A stretch of DNA of 33,032 nucleotides from Micromonospora sp. RP3T (GCF_003027925.1 NZ_PYPS01000056.1:1-33032); one strand, 5' to 3'; positions 1 to 8,024 are shown, counted from the stretch's first letter. Notes: generated by a model from the sequence alone, not told the origin. Translations and numbers: made by a program.

Positions 1-2
1 TG

Positions 3-116
3 CTCGGCCACGCGGCCAGCGCGGAGGGCCAGCAGGAGCTGGTCGAGCTGGGCTACGCCCCGCTCCCCGACGAGGTCCGCACCAAGGTCGAGGCCGCGGT
101 CAAGAGCCTCTCCTGA
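3..116 (+). CDS. pstS: Phosphate ABC transporter substrate-binding protein, C-terminal fragment
   Basis: Only the last 37 codons of this gene are inside the window; the reading frame enters from the left edge and stops with TGA at 114-116. The visible tail contains the segment ELGYAPLPDEV followed by a charged helix and ends KSLS. An LGYAPLP-type segment followed by a short helix is typical of the end of PstS-type periplasmic or lipoprotein phosphate-binding proteins, which deliver phosphate to the PstCAB importer. The identification rests on this tail alone, so another extracellular binding protein is possible. It converges on the suf operon, with 45 bases between the two stop codons and no obvious strong terminator. 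Confidence 0.5.
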   Translation, partial: LGHAASAEGQQELVELGYAPLPDEVRTKVEAAVKSLS

Positions 117-161
117 CGCCAAAGGGGTGCCGCGCCCTCGCCTGGTGATCCGGGGAACGGG

Positions 162-566
162 TCAGACGTTGAAGCCGAGTGAGCGGAGCTGGTCCCGCCC
201 CTCATCGGTGATCTTGTCGGGGCCCCACGGCGGCAGCCAGACCCAGTTGATCCGGATGTCGTTCACCAGACCGCCACCGGGGCCGGTGGTCAACGCCTGC
301 CGGGTCTGGTCCTCGATCACGTCGGTCAGCGGACACGCCGCCGAGGTCAGCGTCATGTCCAGCGTGGCGACGTTCTCGTCGTCCACGTGCACGCCGTACA
401 CCAGACCCAGGTCGACCACGTTGATGCCCAGCTCGGGGTCGACGACGTCCTTCATCGCCTCCTCGATGTCGCCGACGGCGGCCTTGCCACCGTTGGCCGG
501 CGTCACCGGGCTGTCGGTCGCCACCGCACCGGTCTCCGGCGTCGTGGTGGTCTCGTCCTCGCTCAT
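162..566 (-). CDS. sufT: SufT-like metal-sulfur cluster assembly factor (MIP18/DUF59 family)
   Basis: A 134-residue protein, last gene of the suf operon. Residues 35-134 form a MIP18/DUF59 domain, with the family segment DPELGINVVDLGLVYG at about 43-58 and the conserved reactive cysteine in TSAACPL at Cys78. Family members help mature or deliver Fe-S clusters; the actinobacterial copy at the end of suf operons is usually called SufT. The first 30 residues are a Thr/Pro/Ala-rich low-complexity leader. The ATG at 566 overlaps the stop of sufU (ATGA), which supports translational coupling and this start rather than a longer upstream frame. The role in cluster delivery is inferred from family and operon position. 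Confidence 0.9.
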   Translation of the reverse strand: MSEDETTTTPETGAVATDSPVTPANGGKAAVGDIEEAMKDVVDPELGINVVDLGLVYGVHVDDENVATLDMTLTSAACPLTDVIEDQTRQALTTGPGGGLVNDIRINWVWLPPWGPDKITDEGRDQLRSLGFNV

Positions 567-1096
567 GCCGCCCCCTCGCTCCGCCCGGCACCGGCCTGGG
601 ACGCCGCCGCGCTGTATTGATGATTCGTCTTCGCCTCGGGGCCCACGCGCACCCCGGCGCGTGCCGCGGCGTCCTTGAACGCCATCCACGACAGCAGCGC
701 GCACTTGACCCGGGCCGGGTAGCGCGCGACACCCGCGAACGCCACCCCGTCCCCGAGCACGTCCTCGTCCGGCGTGACCTGGCCCCGTCCGGACATCAAC
801 TCGACGAACGCCTCGTGCACCACCGCGGCGTCGGCCGCGGCCCGGCCGCGCAGCAGTTCGTGCAGGATGCTCGCCGACGCCTGGCTGATCGAGCAGCCCA
901 TCCCGTCGTAGGAGATGTCGGTGAACACCGTGCCGTCGGTCGCCACCCGTACCGTGATCTCGTCCCCGCAGGTCGGGTTCACGTGGTGCGCCTCGCCGAC
1001 CCGGGCTGCCGGGTCCGCCGCGTCCCGCAGGCCACGGCCGTGCGGGTGCTTGTAATGGTCCAGGATGATCTCCTGGTAGAGAGAGTCGAGTTGCAT
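563..1096 (-). CDS. sufU: SufU Fe-S cluster assembly / sulfur-transfer protein
   Basis: A 177-residue SufU (IscU-like, zinc-containing). In Gram-positive bacteria SufU accepts persulfide sulfur from the cysteine desulfurase SufS and passes it to the SufBCD scaffold. The three conserved cysteines are visible: Cys43 in NPTCGDE (with Asp45), Cys68 in DGMGCSIS, and Cys132 in RVKCALLSW. The insertion between the second and third cysteines, which distinguishes SufU from IscU, is present around residues 84-117. The ATG at 1096 shares one base with the sufS stop (TGATG), giving tight coupling. A longer upstream frame exists but would lie wholly inside sufS. The C-terminal 20 residues are Ala/Gly-rich and probably disordered. 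Confidence 0.95.
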   Translation of the reverse strand: MQLDSLYQEIILDHYKHPHGRGLRDAADPAARVGEAHHVNPTCGDEITVRVATDGTVFTDISYDGMGCSISQASASILHELLRGRAAADAAVVHEAFVELMSGRGQVTPDEDVLGDGVAFAGVARYPARVKCALLSWMAFKDAAARAGVRVGPEAKTNHQYSAAASQAGAGRSEGAA

Positions 1097-2403
1097 CACG
1101 CGAACACCTTCCGCACCTGCTCCAGACCCGCCACCAGGGCGTCGATCTCCGCCGTGGTGGTGTAGAGGTAGAACGACGCCCGCGTCATGGCCGGCACCCC
1201 GAAGCGGGTGCACACCGGCTTGGCGCAGTGATGGCCCACCCGCACCTGCACGCCGAGCGAGTCGAGCACCTGCCCGACGTCGTGCGGATGCACGTCACCG
1301 AGCGCGAACGAGATCGTCCCGCCCCGGCCGACCGGCACCGACGGGCCGAAGATCCGCAGCCCGGGCACGGTGGCGAGGGCGTCCAGCGCGTACGCCGTCA
1401 GCTCCTTCTCGTGCCACTGGATCGCCCGCATCCCGACGCCGGTGAGGTAGTCCACCGCCGCGCCGAGCGCGACCGCCTCGGCGATCGGCGGCGTGCCCGC
1501 CTCGAACCGGGCCGGCGGCGCGGCGAACGTGGTGCGCGCCATCGTCACCGTCTCGATCATCGAGCCGCCGCCCAGCACCGGGGGCATCGCGGCGAGCAGC
1601 TCGCCCCGGCCCCAGAGCACACCGATGCCGGTCGGGCCGCACATCTTGTGGCCGGTGAAGACGATGAAGTCCGCGTCCAGGTCGACCACGTCGATCGGCT
1701 GGTGCGGCACCGACTGGGAGCAGTCGAGCAGCAGCAACGCGCCGACCTGGCGGACCCGCTCGGTGATCCGACCGGTGGCGTTGACGGTGCCGAGGATGTT
1801 CGACGTGTGCACCAGCGAGACGATCTTCGTGCGCTCGGTGACCAGGTCGTCCAGGCCCGACTCGTCCAACCGGCCGCCGTCGGTCACCGGGAACCAGCGC
1901 AGCGTCGCGCCGGTGCGCTCGGCGAGGAGCTGCCACGGCACGATGTTCGAGTGGTGCTCCATCTCGGAGATCACGATCTCGTCGCCGGGGCCGAGCCGGA
2001 ACCGGGGGTCGGCGTCCGCGCGCAGCGACGCGTTGGAGAACGCGTACGCCACGATGTTGATCGCCTCGGTGGAGTTCTTGGTGAACACCACCTCGTCGAC
2101 GCCGGGCGCGTGGACGAACGCGGCGATCTTCGCCCGCGCGTCCTCGTACGCCTCGGTCGCCTCGGTGCCCAACGTGTGCACCGAGCGCGACACGTTGGCG
2201 TTGTGCCTCGCGTAGTGCTCGGTGAGCACGTCGAGCACCTGACGCGGCTTGTGCGAGGTGTTGGCGCTGTCCAGGTAGACCAGCGGGTGGCCGTTGACCT
2301 CCCGGTCCAGGATCGGGAAGTCGGCCCGCACCGCCGCGGTGTCGAAGCGCGGCACGTCGTCGTACTGCGGCATGCCCGCCGGAATCGCGATCGAGGAGGT
2401 CAT
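1096..2403 (-). CDS. sufS: Cysteine desulfurase SufS (PLP-dependent, group II)
   Basis: A 435-residue class V aminotransferase-fold enzyme that takes sulfur from cysteine as an enzyme persulfide, giving alanine, and hands it to SufU. The PLP-binding lysine is Lys253 in FTGHKMCGP, a PLP-contacting histidine lies in SEMEHHSN at about 147-153, and the catalytic cysteine is Cys393 in RVGHHCAKP, with the short active-site loop of the SufS group. The length is close to the usual 405-430 residues, with a slightly longer N terminus. It sits 8 bases downstream of sufC and one base into sufU. The ATG at 2403 gives a normal N terminus (DTAAVRADFPIL from residue 21). Confidence 0.96.
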   Translation of the reverse strand: MTSSIAIPAGMPQYDDVPRFDTAAVRADFPILDREVNGHPLVYLDSANTSHKPRQVLDVLTEHYARHNANVSRSVHTLGTEATEAYEDARAKIAAFVHAPGVDEVVFTKNSTEAINIVAYAFSNASLRADADPRFRLGPGDEIVISEMEHHSNIVPWQLLAERTGATLRWFPVTDGGRLDESGLDDLVTERTKIVSLVHTSNILGTVNATGRITERVRQVGALLLLDCSQSVPHQPIDVVDLDADFIVFTGHKMCGPTGIGVLWGRGELLAAMPPVLGGGSMIETVTMARTTFAAPPARFEAGTPPIAEAVALGAAVDYLTGVGMRAIQWHEKELTAYALDALATVPGLRIFGPSVPVGRGGTISFALGDVHPHDVGQVLDSLGVQVRVGHHCAKPVCTRFGVPAMTRASFYLYTTTAEIDALVAGLEQVRKVFA

Positions 2404-2411
2404 GTCGAGAC

Positions 2412-3185
2412 TCAGGCCCGCGCCGCGCCGGCTCCGGCGACGTACCGCTCGTAACCCTCTTCCTCCAGCTTGTCGGCCAGCTCCCGACCACCCTGCTCGA
2501 CGATCCGGCCGGCGACGAAGACGTGCACGAAGTCCGGCTTGATGTAGCGCAGGATCCGGGTGTAGTGGGTGATCAGCAGCATCCCGGTGTCGCCGGTGTC
2601 GCGGACCCGGTTGACGCCCTCGCTGACCACGCGCAGCGCGTCCACGTCGAGGCCGGAGTCGGTCTCGTCGAGGATGGCGATCTTCGGCTTGAGCAGTTCG
2701 AGCTGCACGATCTCGTGCCGCTTCTTCTCCCCGCCGGAGAAGCCCTCGTTGACGTTGCGCTGGGCGAACGCCGGGTCCATCTGGAGCTTCTCCATGGCGC
2801 CGCGCAGCTCGCCGGCCCAGGTGCGCAGCTTCGGCGCCTCGCCGTCGATGGCGGTCTTGGCGGTACGCAGGAAGTTGGCCACCGACACGCCGGGGACCTC
2901 GACCGGGTACTGCATGGCCAGGAAGAGGCCGGCGCGGGCCCGCTCGTCGACGGTCATGGCGAGCACGTCCTCGCCGTCGAGCGTCACCTCACCGCCGGTG
3001 ATCTCGTACTTCGGGTGGCCGGCGATCGAGTAGGCCAGCGTCGACTTGCCGGAGCCGTTCGGGCCCATGATCGCGTGCGTCTCACCGGAGCGCACGGTCA
3101 GGTCGACCCCGTGCAGGATCGGCTTGAGCTCACCCTCGGGCAGCTTGACCGACACCTTCAGGTCGCGGATCTCCAGGGTGCTCAT
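2412..3185 (-). CDS. sufC: SufC ATPase of the SufBCD scaffold
   Basis: A 257-residue ABC-type ATPase that powers Fe-S assembly in the cytoplasmic SufBC2D complex. Walker A is GPNGSGKST at 41-49, the Q-loop glutamine is near 92, the ABC signature FSGGEKKR is at 149-156, and Walker B runs into the SufC-specific ETDSGLD at about 174-180. The family normally has about 250 residues. The ATG at 3185 overlaps the stop of the Rieske ferredoxin gene by one base, and sufS follows 8 bases later. The C terminus (AGAGAARA) is a short Ala-rich extension. Confidence 0.96.
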   Translation of the reverse strand: MSTLEIRDLKVSVKLPEGELKPILHGVDLTVRSGETHAIMGPNGSGKSTLAYSIAGHPKYEITGGEVTLDGEDVLAMTVDERARAGLFLAMQYPVEVPGVSVANFLRTAKTAIDGEAPKLRTWAGELRGAMEKLQMDPAFAQRNVNEGFSGGEKKRHEIVQLELLKPKIAILDETDSGLDVDALRVVSEGVNRVRDTGDTGMLLITHYTRILRYIKPDFVHVFVAGRIVEQGGRELADKLEEEGYERYVAGAGAARA

Positions 3186-3511
3186 TATCGCGTCACTCCA
3201 TTGCTCGGCGTCATGCTGACGTAGATCCCGCCGTCGCGGACCTCGACGGGGTAGACGGGTACGGGTTCGGTCGCGGGCAGCCCGGTGGGCTCACCGGTAC
3301 GCAGGTCGAAACGGGATCCGTGCAGCCAGCATTCCAGCGTGCAACCGGACACCTCGCCCTCGGAGAGCGCCACGGCGGCGTGCGAGCACTCGTCGCGTAC
3401 GGCGTAGAACGCGTCGTCCTCGCCGTGCACGACCGCGATCTGCACACCGTCCACGTCGGCGCTGATCACCGCGCCCTTCGGCACGTCCTCGGTGGAACAG
3501 ATCCTGATCAT
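3185..3511 (-). CDS. Rieske-type [2Fe-2S] ferredoxin of the suf operon
   Basis: A 108-residue single-domain Rieske protein. The cluster ligands are visible as the pairs Cys42-x-His44 (CSH) and Cys61-x-x-His64 (CWLH). The spacing and small size match the ferredoxin subunit of non-heme iron oxygenases (bphF/NirD-like). A gene of this type between sufD and sufC is a regular part of actinobacterial suf operons; electron supply to cluster assembly or repair is a plausible role but is inference. Its ATG at 3511 and stop at 3185 each share one base with the neighbouring genes, so it is translationally embedded in the operon. Confidence 0.92.
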   Translation of the reverse strand: MIRICSTEDVPKGAVISADVDGVQIAVVHGEDDAFYAVRDECSHAAVALSEGEVSGCTLECWLHGSRFDLRTGEPTGLPATEPVPVYPVEVRDGGIYVSMTPSNGVTR

Positions 3512-4656
3512 CAGGAGCCGGCCTTCGTGAGGCGGGCCTCGATCGCGTCGCCGAGCCGCTCGCGCAGGTCCTCGACCGGGATCTTGTTGATCAGCTCGGC
3601 GAAGAAGCCGCGCACCACCAGGCGCCGCGCCTCGGACTCCGGGATGCCGCGGGCCATCAGGTAGAACAGCTGCTCGTCGTCGAACCGGCCGGTCGCGCTG
3701 GCGTGCCCGGCGCCGGCGATCTCGCCGGTCTCGATCTCCAGGTTGGGCACCGAGTCGGCCCGGGCGCCGTCGCTGAGCAGCAGGTTCCGGTTGATCTCGT
3801 ACGTGTCGGTGCCGGTCGCCTCGGCCCGGATCAGCACGTCACCGACCCAGACGGTGTGCGCGTCGTCGCCCTGGAGCGCGCCCCGGTAGCCGACGTTGCT
3901 GCGGCAGTCCGGCACGGTGTGGTCGACCAGCTGCCGGTGCTCCAGGTGCTGGCCGGAGTCGGCGAAGTAGAGGCCGTACAGCTCGGCCTCGCCGCCGCGC
4001 TGGGTGTACTCCACGGTGGTGTGCTGGCGGACCAGGTCACCGCCGAGGCTCACCTGCACGTGCACGATCTGGGCGTCCCGGCCCAGCCGGACCTTCAGGT
4101 GCTGCGCCTGGACCGCGTCGTCGGCCCACTCGGCGAGCGTGACGAGCGTCAGTTTCGCCCCGTCCGCCACCGTCACCTCGACGTTGTCGGCGAGCGTGGC
4201 GGAGCCGACGTGCTCCAGCACCACCGTCACCTCGGCGAAGCGACCCACCTCGACGAACGTGTGCCCGAACGCGAGCGCCCCGGCGTCCTCCCCGACCACC
4301 CGCAGGCGCACCGGCGCGTCCACCACGGCGTCCCGGGCGACGGTCACCAGCAGGGCGTCCTCGGCCGCGCCGTAGGCCAGCGCGCTGACCCGGTCGAACG
4401 GCGTGAGCACGCTGCCCACCCGCGGGTCGTCCCGGCCGATCCGGTCGACGGTGACGCCCTCGGGCAGGTCGCCGTGCTCGTGCCGGACCGTGCCGCGCGC
4501 CGCCCCGGAGCCGTCACCCGCCAGGCCGCGGAGGCGCTTGAGCGGGGTGAAGCGCCACTCCTCCTCCAGGCCGGTCAGGGCCGGGAAGTCGGCGACGTCG
4601 TACGAGCGGAGCGCCTGCGACTTGGTCGTGGGCGGTGCGGAAGCCTGGGTAGTCAT
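3511..4656 (-). CDS. sufD: SufD subunit of the Fe-S scaffold
   Basis: A 381-residue SufD, the partner of SufB in the SufBC2D scaffold that assembles Fe-S clusters and passes them to apoproteins. The C-terminal half is the right-handed beta-helix core of the SufBD family. The conserved histidine expected at the SufB-SufD cluster site is His318, in GAGHASATG, followed by FDDEQLFYLMARG, a segment shared with SufB. The N-terminal part has the SufD-typical EEWRFTPL at about 32-39. An AAGGAAGAG ribosome-binding sequence directly precedes the ATG at 4656. It is separated from sufB by 84 bases that hold a strong hairpin, the only real gap in this operon. Confidence 0.94.
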   Translation of the reverse strand: MTTQASAPPTTKSQALRSYDVADFPALTGLEEEWRFTPLKRLRGLAGDGSGAARGTVRHEHGDLPEGVTVDRIGRDDPRVGSVLTPFDRVSALAYGAAEDALLVTVARDAVVDAPVRLRVVGEDAGALAFGHTFVEVGRFAEVTVVLEHVGSATLADNVEVTVADGAKLTLVTLAEWADDAVQAQHLKVRLGRDAQIVHVQVSLGGDLVRQHTTVEYTQRGGEAELYGLYFADSGQHLEHRQLVDHTVPDCRSNVGYRGALQGDDAHTVWVGDVLIRAEATGTDTYEINRNLLLSDGARADSVPNLEIETGEIAGAGHASATGRFDDEQLFYLMARGIPESEARRLVVRGFFAELINKIPVEDLRERLGDAIEARLTKAGS

Positions 4657-4703
4657 CTCTTCCTTGGTCTGTTCAGCGACGGCGGTGTCAGTGGAACCGG
4701 AGA

Positions 4704-4728
4704 CGGGCCGGGCACGAGGCCCGGCCCG
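4704..4728 (-). other. Intercistronic hairpin between sufB and sufD
   Basis: A perfect 10-bp GC-only stem (CGGGCCGGGC / GCCCGGCCCG) with a 5-base loop lies 12 bases past the sufB stop. No U-run follows on the transcribed strand, so it looks more like an attenuation, processing or mRNA-protecting element than a full terminator. Its place in an otherwise gap-free operon suggests that it sets the ratio of sufR-sufB to the downstream genes; this is inference. Confidence 0.6.
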
Positions 4729-4740
4729 ACGCGGGCGGCG

Positions 4741-6171
4741 TCAGCCGACCGCGCCCTCCATCTGCAGCTCGATCAGGCGGTTCAGCTCCAGCGCGTACTC
4801 CATCGGAAGCTCCTTGGCGATCGGCTCGATGAAACCGCGCACGATCATCGCCATCGCCTCGTCCTCGCTCAGACCACGGCTCATCAGGTAGAAGAGCTGG
4901 TCGTCGCTGACCTTGGAGACGGTCGCCTCGTGCCCCATCGACACGTCGTCCTCGCGGATGTCGACGTACGGGTAGGTGTCGGAGCGGGAGATGGTGTCGA
5001 CGAGCAACGCGTCGCACTTGACCGTGCTGCGGCTGCTGTGCGAGCCCTCCAGCACCTGCACGAGGCCGCGGTAGGAGGTGCGGCCACCGCCCCGGGCGAT
5101 CGACTTCGACACGATGGTCGAGGAGGTGTGCGGCGCGGCGTGCACCATCTTGGCGCCGGCGTCCTGGTGCTGGCCCTCACCGGCCATGGCCACCGAGAGC
5201 ACCTCACCCTTGGCGTGCTCGCCGGTCATGTAGACCGCCGGGTACTTCATGGTGACCTTGGAGCCGATGTTGCCGTCGACCCACTCCATGGTCGCGCCCT
5301 CGTGGCACACCGCGCGCTTGGTGACCAGGTTGTAGACGTTGTTCGACCAGTTCTGGATGGTGGTGTAGCGGCACCGCGCGTTCTTCTTGACCACGATCTC
5401 CACGACCGCGCTGTGCAGCGAGTCGGAGGAGTAGAGCGGCGCGGTGCAGCCCTCGACGTAGTGCACGTACGCGCCCTCGTCGACGATGATCAGCGTCCGC
5501 TCGAACTGGCCCATGTTCTCCGTGTTGATCCGGAAGTAGGCCTGCAACGGGATCTCCACGTGCACGCCCTTCGGCACGTAGATGAACGAGCCACCGGACC
5601 AGACGGAGGTGTTCAACGCGGCGAACTTGTTGTCGCCGACCGGGATCACCGTGCCGAAGTACTCCTTGAAGACGTCCTCGTGCTCGCGCAGCGCGGTGTC
5701 GGTGTCGAGGAAGACGACGCCCTGCTCCTCGAGGTCCTCACGGATCTTGTGGTAGACGACCTCGGACTCGTACTGCGCCGCGACGCCGGCGACCAGCCGC
5801 TGCTTCTCCGCCTCCGGGATGCCCAGCCGGTCGTAGGTGTTCTTGATGTCCTCCGGCAGGTCCTCCCAGCTGGTGGCCTGCTTCTCGGTGGACCGGACGA
5901 AGTACTTGATGTTGTCGAAGTCGATCCCGGTGAGGTCCGCGCCCCAGGCCGGCATCGGCTTGCGGCCGAACAGCCGCAGGCCCTTCAGCCGCAGGTCGAG
6001 CATCCAGGCCGGCTCGTTCTTCTTGGCCGAGATGTCCCGCACCACCGCCTCGTTCAGACCACGCTGGGCGGCGGCCCCGGCGACGTCGGGGTCGGCCCAC
6101 CCGTACTCGTAACGACCGAGGGCGGCGAGCTGCTCCTCCTGGGTCAGGGGCTGGACGATCTGCTCGGTCAT
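4741..6171 (-). CDS. sufB: SufB subunit of the Fe-S scaffold
   Basis: A 476-residue SufB, the main scaffold on which Fe-S clusters are built. Cys386 in STVKCDALL and Glu415 in GHEATVSK stand 29 residues apart, the same spacing as the E. coli SufB pair Cys405/Glu434 needed for cluster assembly, so the active site appears intact. The family segments EGCTAPLYSSDSLH (about 240-253) and WSNNVYNLVTKRAVCHEG (about 275-292) are present. Its ATG at 6171 overlaps the sufR stop in an ATGA quartet, so scaffold and regulator are translated in a coupled way from one transcript. Confidence 0.97.
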   Translation of the reverse strand: MTEQIVQPLTQEEQLAALGRYEYGWADPDVAGAAAQRGLNEAVVRDISAKKNEPAWMLDLRLKGLRLFGRKPMPAWGADLTGIDFDNIKYFVRSTEKQATSWEDLPEDIKNTYDRLGIPEAEKQRLVAGVAAQYESEVVYHKIREDLEEQGVVFLDTDTALREHEDVFKEYFGTVIPVGDNKFAALNTSVWSGGSFIYVPKGVHVEIPLQAYFRINTENMGQFERTLIIVDEGAYVHYVEGCTAPLYSSDSLHSAVVEIVVKKNARCRYTTIQNWSNNVYNLVTKRAVCHEGATMEWVDGNIGSKVTMKYPAVYMTGEHAKGEVLSVAMAGEGQHQDAGAKMVHAAPHTSSTIVSKSIARGGGRTSYRGLVQVLEGSHSSRSTVKCDALLVDTISRSDTYPYVDIREDDVSMGHEATVSKVSDDQLFYLMSRGLSEDEAMAMIVRGFIEPIAKELPMEYALELNRLIELQMEGAVG

Positions 6172-6905
6172 CTATCTGTCCTCACAGTGGAGACGGTGGA
6201 ACCGGACTGGGCGGGAATGTGCGTGGTGCACACGCCGTCGCCGTGCGCGATGGTGGCCAGGCGCTGCACGTGGGTGCCGACCAGGCGGGAGATCACCGCG
6301 GTCTCGGCCTCGCACAGCTGGGGGAACTCGGCGGCCACGTGCGCCACCGGGCAGTGGTGCTGGCAGAGCTGCCCGCCGGAGGCGATCGTGGACGCGTTGG
6401 CAGCGTAACCCTCGGCGGTCAACGCCCCGGCGAGCGCCTCGGCCCGCGCGAGCGGGGCGTCACCGGCGTCCTCCATGGCGGCCCGGCAGCGGTTCTCCAG
6501 CGCGGCGACCTGGTCGGCCGCGAACTCCGCGACCGCCTCGGCGCCACCGGTGCGGGCGATCCACCGCAGCGCGGCGGTGGCCATGTTGTCGTAGTGGTGG
6601 GTGCCGCAACGCACCCGGGCCGCCTCGGTCAGCGCGAAGACCTTGGCCGGCCGGCCCCGCCCCCGACTGCCGCGCACGGCCTGCTCCCGGGCGACCACGT
6701 CCCCGTCGGCGAGCATCGCGTCGAGGTGGCGGCGGATCGCGGCCGGGCTGAGGCCGAGCGCCGAACCGAGCTGCGCGGCGGTGGTCGCGCCCCGCTCCAG
6801 CAGGAGCTGGGTGACCCGGTCCCGGGTCGACAGGTCGGCAGCGGCCGGCGTGCCGACGACCGTACCGGTCACCGACCCCTCGGACAGCGCTGCCACGTAT
6901 TTCAC
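6168..6905 (-). CDS. sufR: SufR-type Fe-S-sensing transcriptional regulator
   Basis: A winged-helix regulator at the head of the suf operon, 245 residues from the GTG at 6905. The helix-turn-helix lies at about 41-64 (TTAAQLGSALGLSPAAIRRHL), followed by a basic GRGRPAKVFALTE wing (about 82-94). The C-terminal half has four cysteines: Cys181, Cys185 (LCQHHCPV), Cys198 and Cys226. This fits the SufR family, in which a bound cluster lets the protein repress suf when Fe-S supply is adequate. The GTG at 6905 was chosen because a TAACGT -10 box ends 7 bases before it, giving a leaderless message; a GTG at 6914 and a TTG at 6941 are in frame but would start inside or upstream of that box. The stop overlaps the sufB start. 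Confidence 0.88.
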   Translation of the reverse strand: MKYVAALSEGSVTGTVVGTPAAADLSTRDRVTQLLLERGATTAAQLGSALGLSPAAIRRHLDAMLADGDVVAREQAVRGSRGRGRPAKVFALTEAARVRCGTHHYDNMATAALRWIARTGGAEAVAEFAADQVAALENRCRAAMEDAGDAPLARAEALAGALTAEGYAANASTIASGGQLCQHHCPVAHVAAEFPQLCEAETAVISRLVGTHVQRLATIAHGDGVCTTHIPAQSGSTVSTVRTDR

Positions 6906-6912
6906 AACAGCC

Positions 6913-6923
6913 ACGTTACGTAA
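6913..6923 (-). promoter_or_regulatory. sufR -10 box (TAACGT) overlapped by the dyad TTACGTAA
   Basis: On the minus strand TAACGT (6918-6913) lies 7 bases before the GTG at 6905, the spacing expected of a leaderless actinobacterial promoter. The 8-base palindrome TTACGTAA (6916-6923) overlaps this box on its upstream side. A repressor bound there would block polymerase, so it is a candidate SufR operator. The promoter call is moderate and the operator call is inference. Confidence 0.5.
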
Positions 6924-7008
6924 TTCGGCCGGGGCCCGCAAACCCGGGGTCCGGTGATCCCGAACACCGCAGTGGCGGAGTCGCCCGATCGTGGTCCACT
7001 ACGGTGCG

Positions 7009-7014
7009 TAGGAT
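7009..7014 (+). promoter_or_regulatory. ctaA -10 box (TAGGAT), probably leaderless
   Basis: TAGGAT fits the actinobacterial -10 consensus TAnnnT and ends 7 bases before the GTG at 7022, so transcription would begin at or next to the start codon. No Shine-Dalgarno sequence precedes that GTG, which agrees with a leaderless message. No clear -35 element is visible. Confidence 0.5.
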
Positions 7015-7021
7015 TCGCCGG

Positions 7022-7966
7022 GTGAAGCGTTCCGTCCGGTTCCCGGTCTCCCCCACGCTGCTGCGTCGGCTCGCGTACACCTCGATCATCGCGAACGTGG
7101 CGATCGTGGTCACCGGCGGGGCGGTCCGGCTCACCGCGTCCGGCCTCGGCTGTCCCACCTGGCCCCGGTGCACCGACGAGTCCTACACCACGACGTCCGA
7201 GATGGGCGTACACGGGGTGATCGAGTTCGGCAACCGGCTGTTGACGTTCGCGGTGGGGATCATCGCGCTCGCCGTGGTGCTGGCCGTGCTGGCCCAGCGC
7301 CCGCGCCGCCGAGGGCTGCTGCCGCTGGCCGTGGGCGTGCTGTTCGGCATCCCGGCCCAGGCGGTGCTCGGCGGGATCACCGTGCTCACCAACCTCAACC
7401 CGTGGGTGGTCGGGCTGCACTTCCTCGCCTCGATGGTGGTGATCGCCGCCGCGTACGCGCTCTGGCGGCGCACCGTGGAGCCGGACGGGCCGGTGACGCC
7501 GACCGTGCCGGCGCCGCTGCGTACCCTCGCCCGGATCACCGTCGTGGTGAGCGCGGCCGTGCTGGTGGTCGGCACCTGGGTGACCGGCAGCGGGCCGCAC
7601 GCCGGCGACCACGGCGCGGCCCGCAACGGGCTCCACCCGGAGGCGATCTCGCAGGTGCACGCGGACGGTGTCTTCCTGCTGATCGGCCTCTCGGTGGCGC
7701 TGCTGTTCGCGTTCCGGGCGGTGGGCGCGGCGCGGGCCGCGCGGGCCGCCGGGGTGTTGCTCGCGGTCGAGCTGGGCCAGGGCCTGATCGGCTTCGTCCA
7801 GTACTTCACCCACCTGCCGGCGGTCCTGGTCGCCGCGCACATGCTCGGCTCCTGCCTGGTGCTGCTGGCCACGCTGGGCGTGCTCTGGGCCACCCGGGAA
7901 CGGCTCCCGGCCGCCCCGGGGACACCGGCGACGCCCGCCGCCGAGCCGGTCGGCGCCGCCGCCTGA
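7022..7966 (+). CDS. ctaA: Heme A synthase CtaA (COX15 family)
   Basis: A 314-residue integral membrane protein with about eight hydrophobic spans, which oxidises the methyl group of heme O to the formyl group of heme A for cytochrome aa3 oxidase. Conserved features are the extracellular cysteine pair Cys44/Cys50 (GLGCPTWPRC), the HxxxE-x-x-NR motif with His64, Glu68, Asn71 and Arg72, and further heme-ligand candidates His133 (GLHFLAS), His213 and His273 (AAHMLGS). The start is taken as the GTG at 7022 because of the leaderless -10 box; an in-frame GTG at 7004 would lie upstream of that box. The gene is divergent from sufR. Its partner enzyme CtaB is encoded about 3.3 kb away on the other strand. 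The last 20 residues are Pro/Ala-rich. Confidence 0.93.
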   Translation: MKRSVRFPVSPTLLRRLAYTSIIANVAIVVTGGAVRLTASGLGCPTWPRCTDESYTTTSEMGVHGVIEFGNRLLTFAVGIIALAVVLAVLAQRPRRRGLLPLAVGVLFGIPAQAVLGGITVLTNLNPWVVGLHFLASMVVIAAAYALWRRTVEPDGPVTPTVPAPLRTLARITVVVSAAVLVVGTWVTGSGPHAGDHGAARNGLHPEAISQVHADGVFLLIGLSVALLFAFRAVGAARAARAAGVLLAVELGQGLIGFVQYFTHLPAVLVAAHMLGSCLVLLATLGVLWATRERLPAAPGTPATPAAEPVGAAA

Positions 7967-7973
7967 GGCCGGA

Positions 7974-7991
7974 CCGGGCGTTACCGCCCGG
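7974..7991 (+). terminator. Hairpin after ctaA
   Basis: A perfect 7-bp stem CCGGGCG / CGCCCGG with the loop TTAC starts 7 bases after the ctaA stop codon. No T-run follows. It is plausibly the ctaA transcription end, as high-GC actinomycete terminators often lack the U-tract. Confidence 0.45.
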
Positions 7992-8005
7992 CGGGAGCGG
8001 GAATG

Positions 8006-8024
8006 CGGTCCGGACGACGGACCG
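8006..8024 (+). other. Small hairpin upstream of the beta-helix gene
   Basis: A 7-bp stem (CGGTCCG / CGGACCG) with a 5-base loop lies 21 bases before the GTG at 8046 and just ahead of its GAGGGGAG ribosome-binding sequence. It could be a second part of the ctaA end or a leader structure of the next gene; the sequence does not decide between these. Confidence 0.3.

Noticed and set aside
3703..6408. A very long open frame (about 900 codons) on the plus strand opposite sufD, sufB and sufR
   Set aside because: It is antisense to clearly recognised genes. Its product is rich in Arg, Val, His and Asp without any domain, the usual shadow of high-GC coding DNA.
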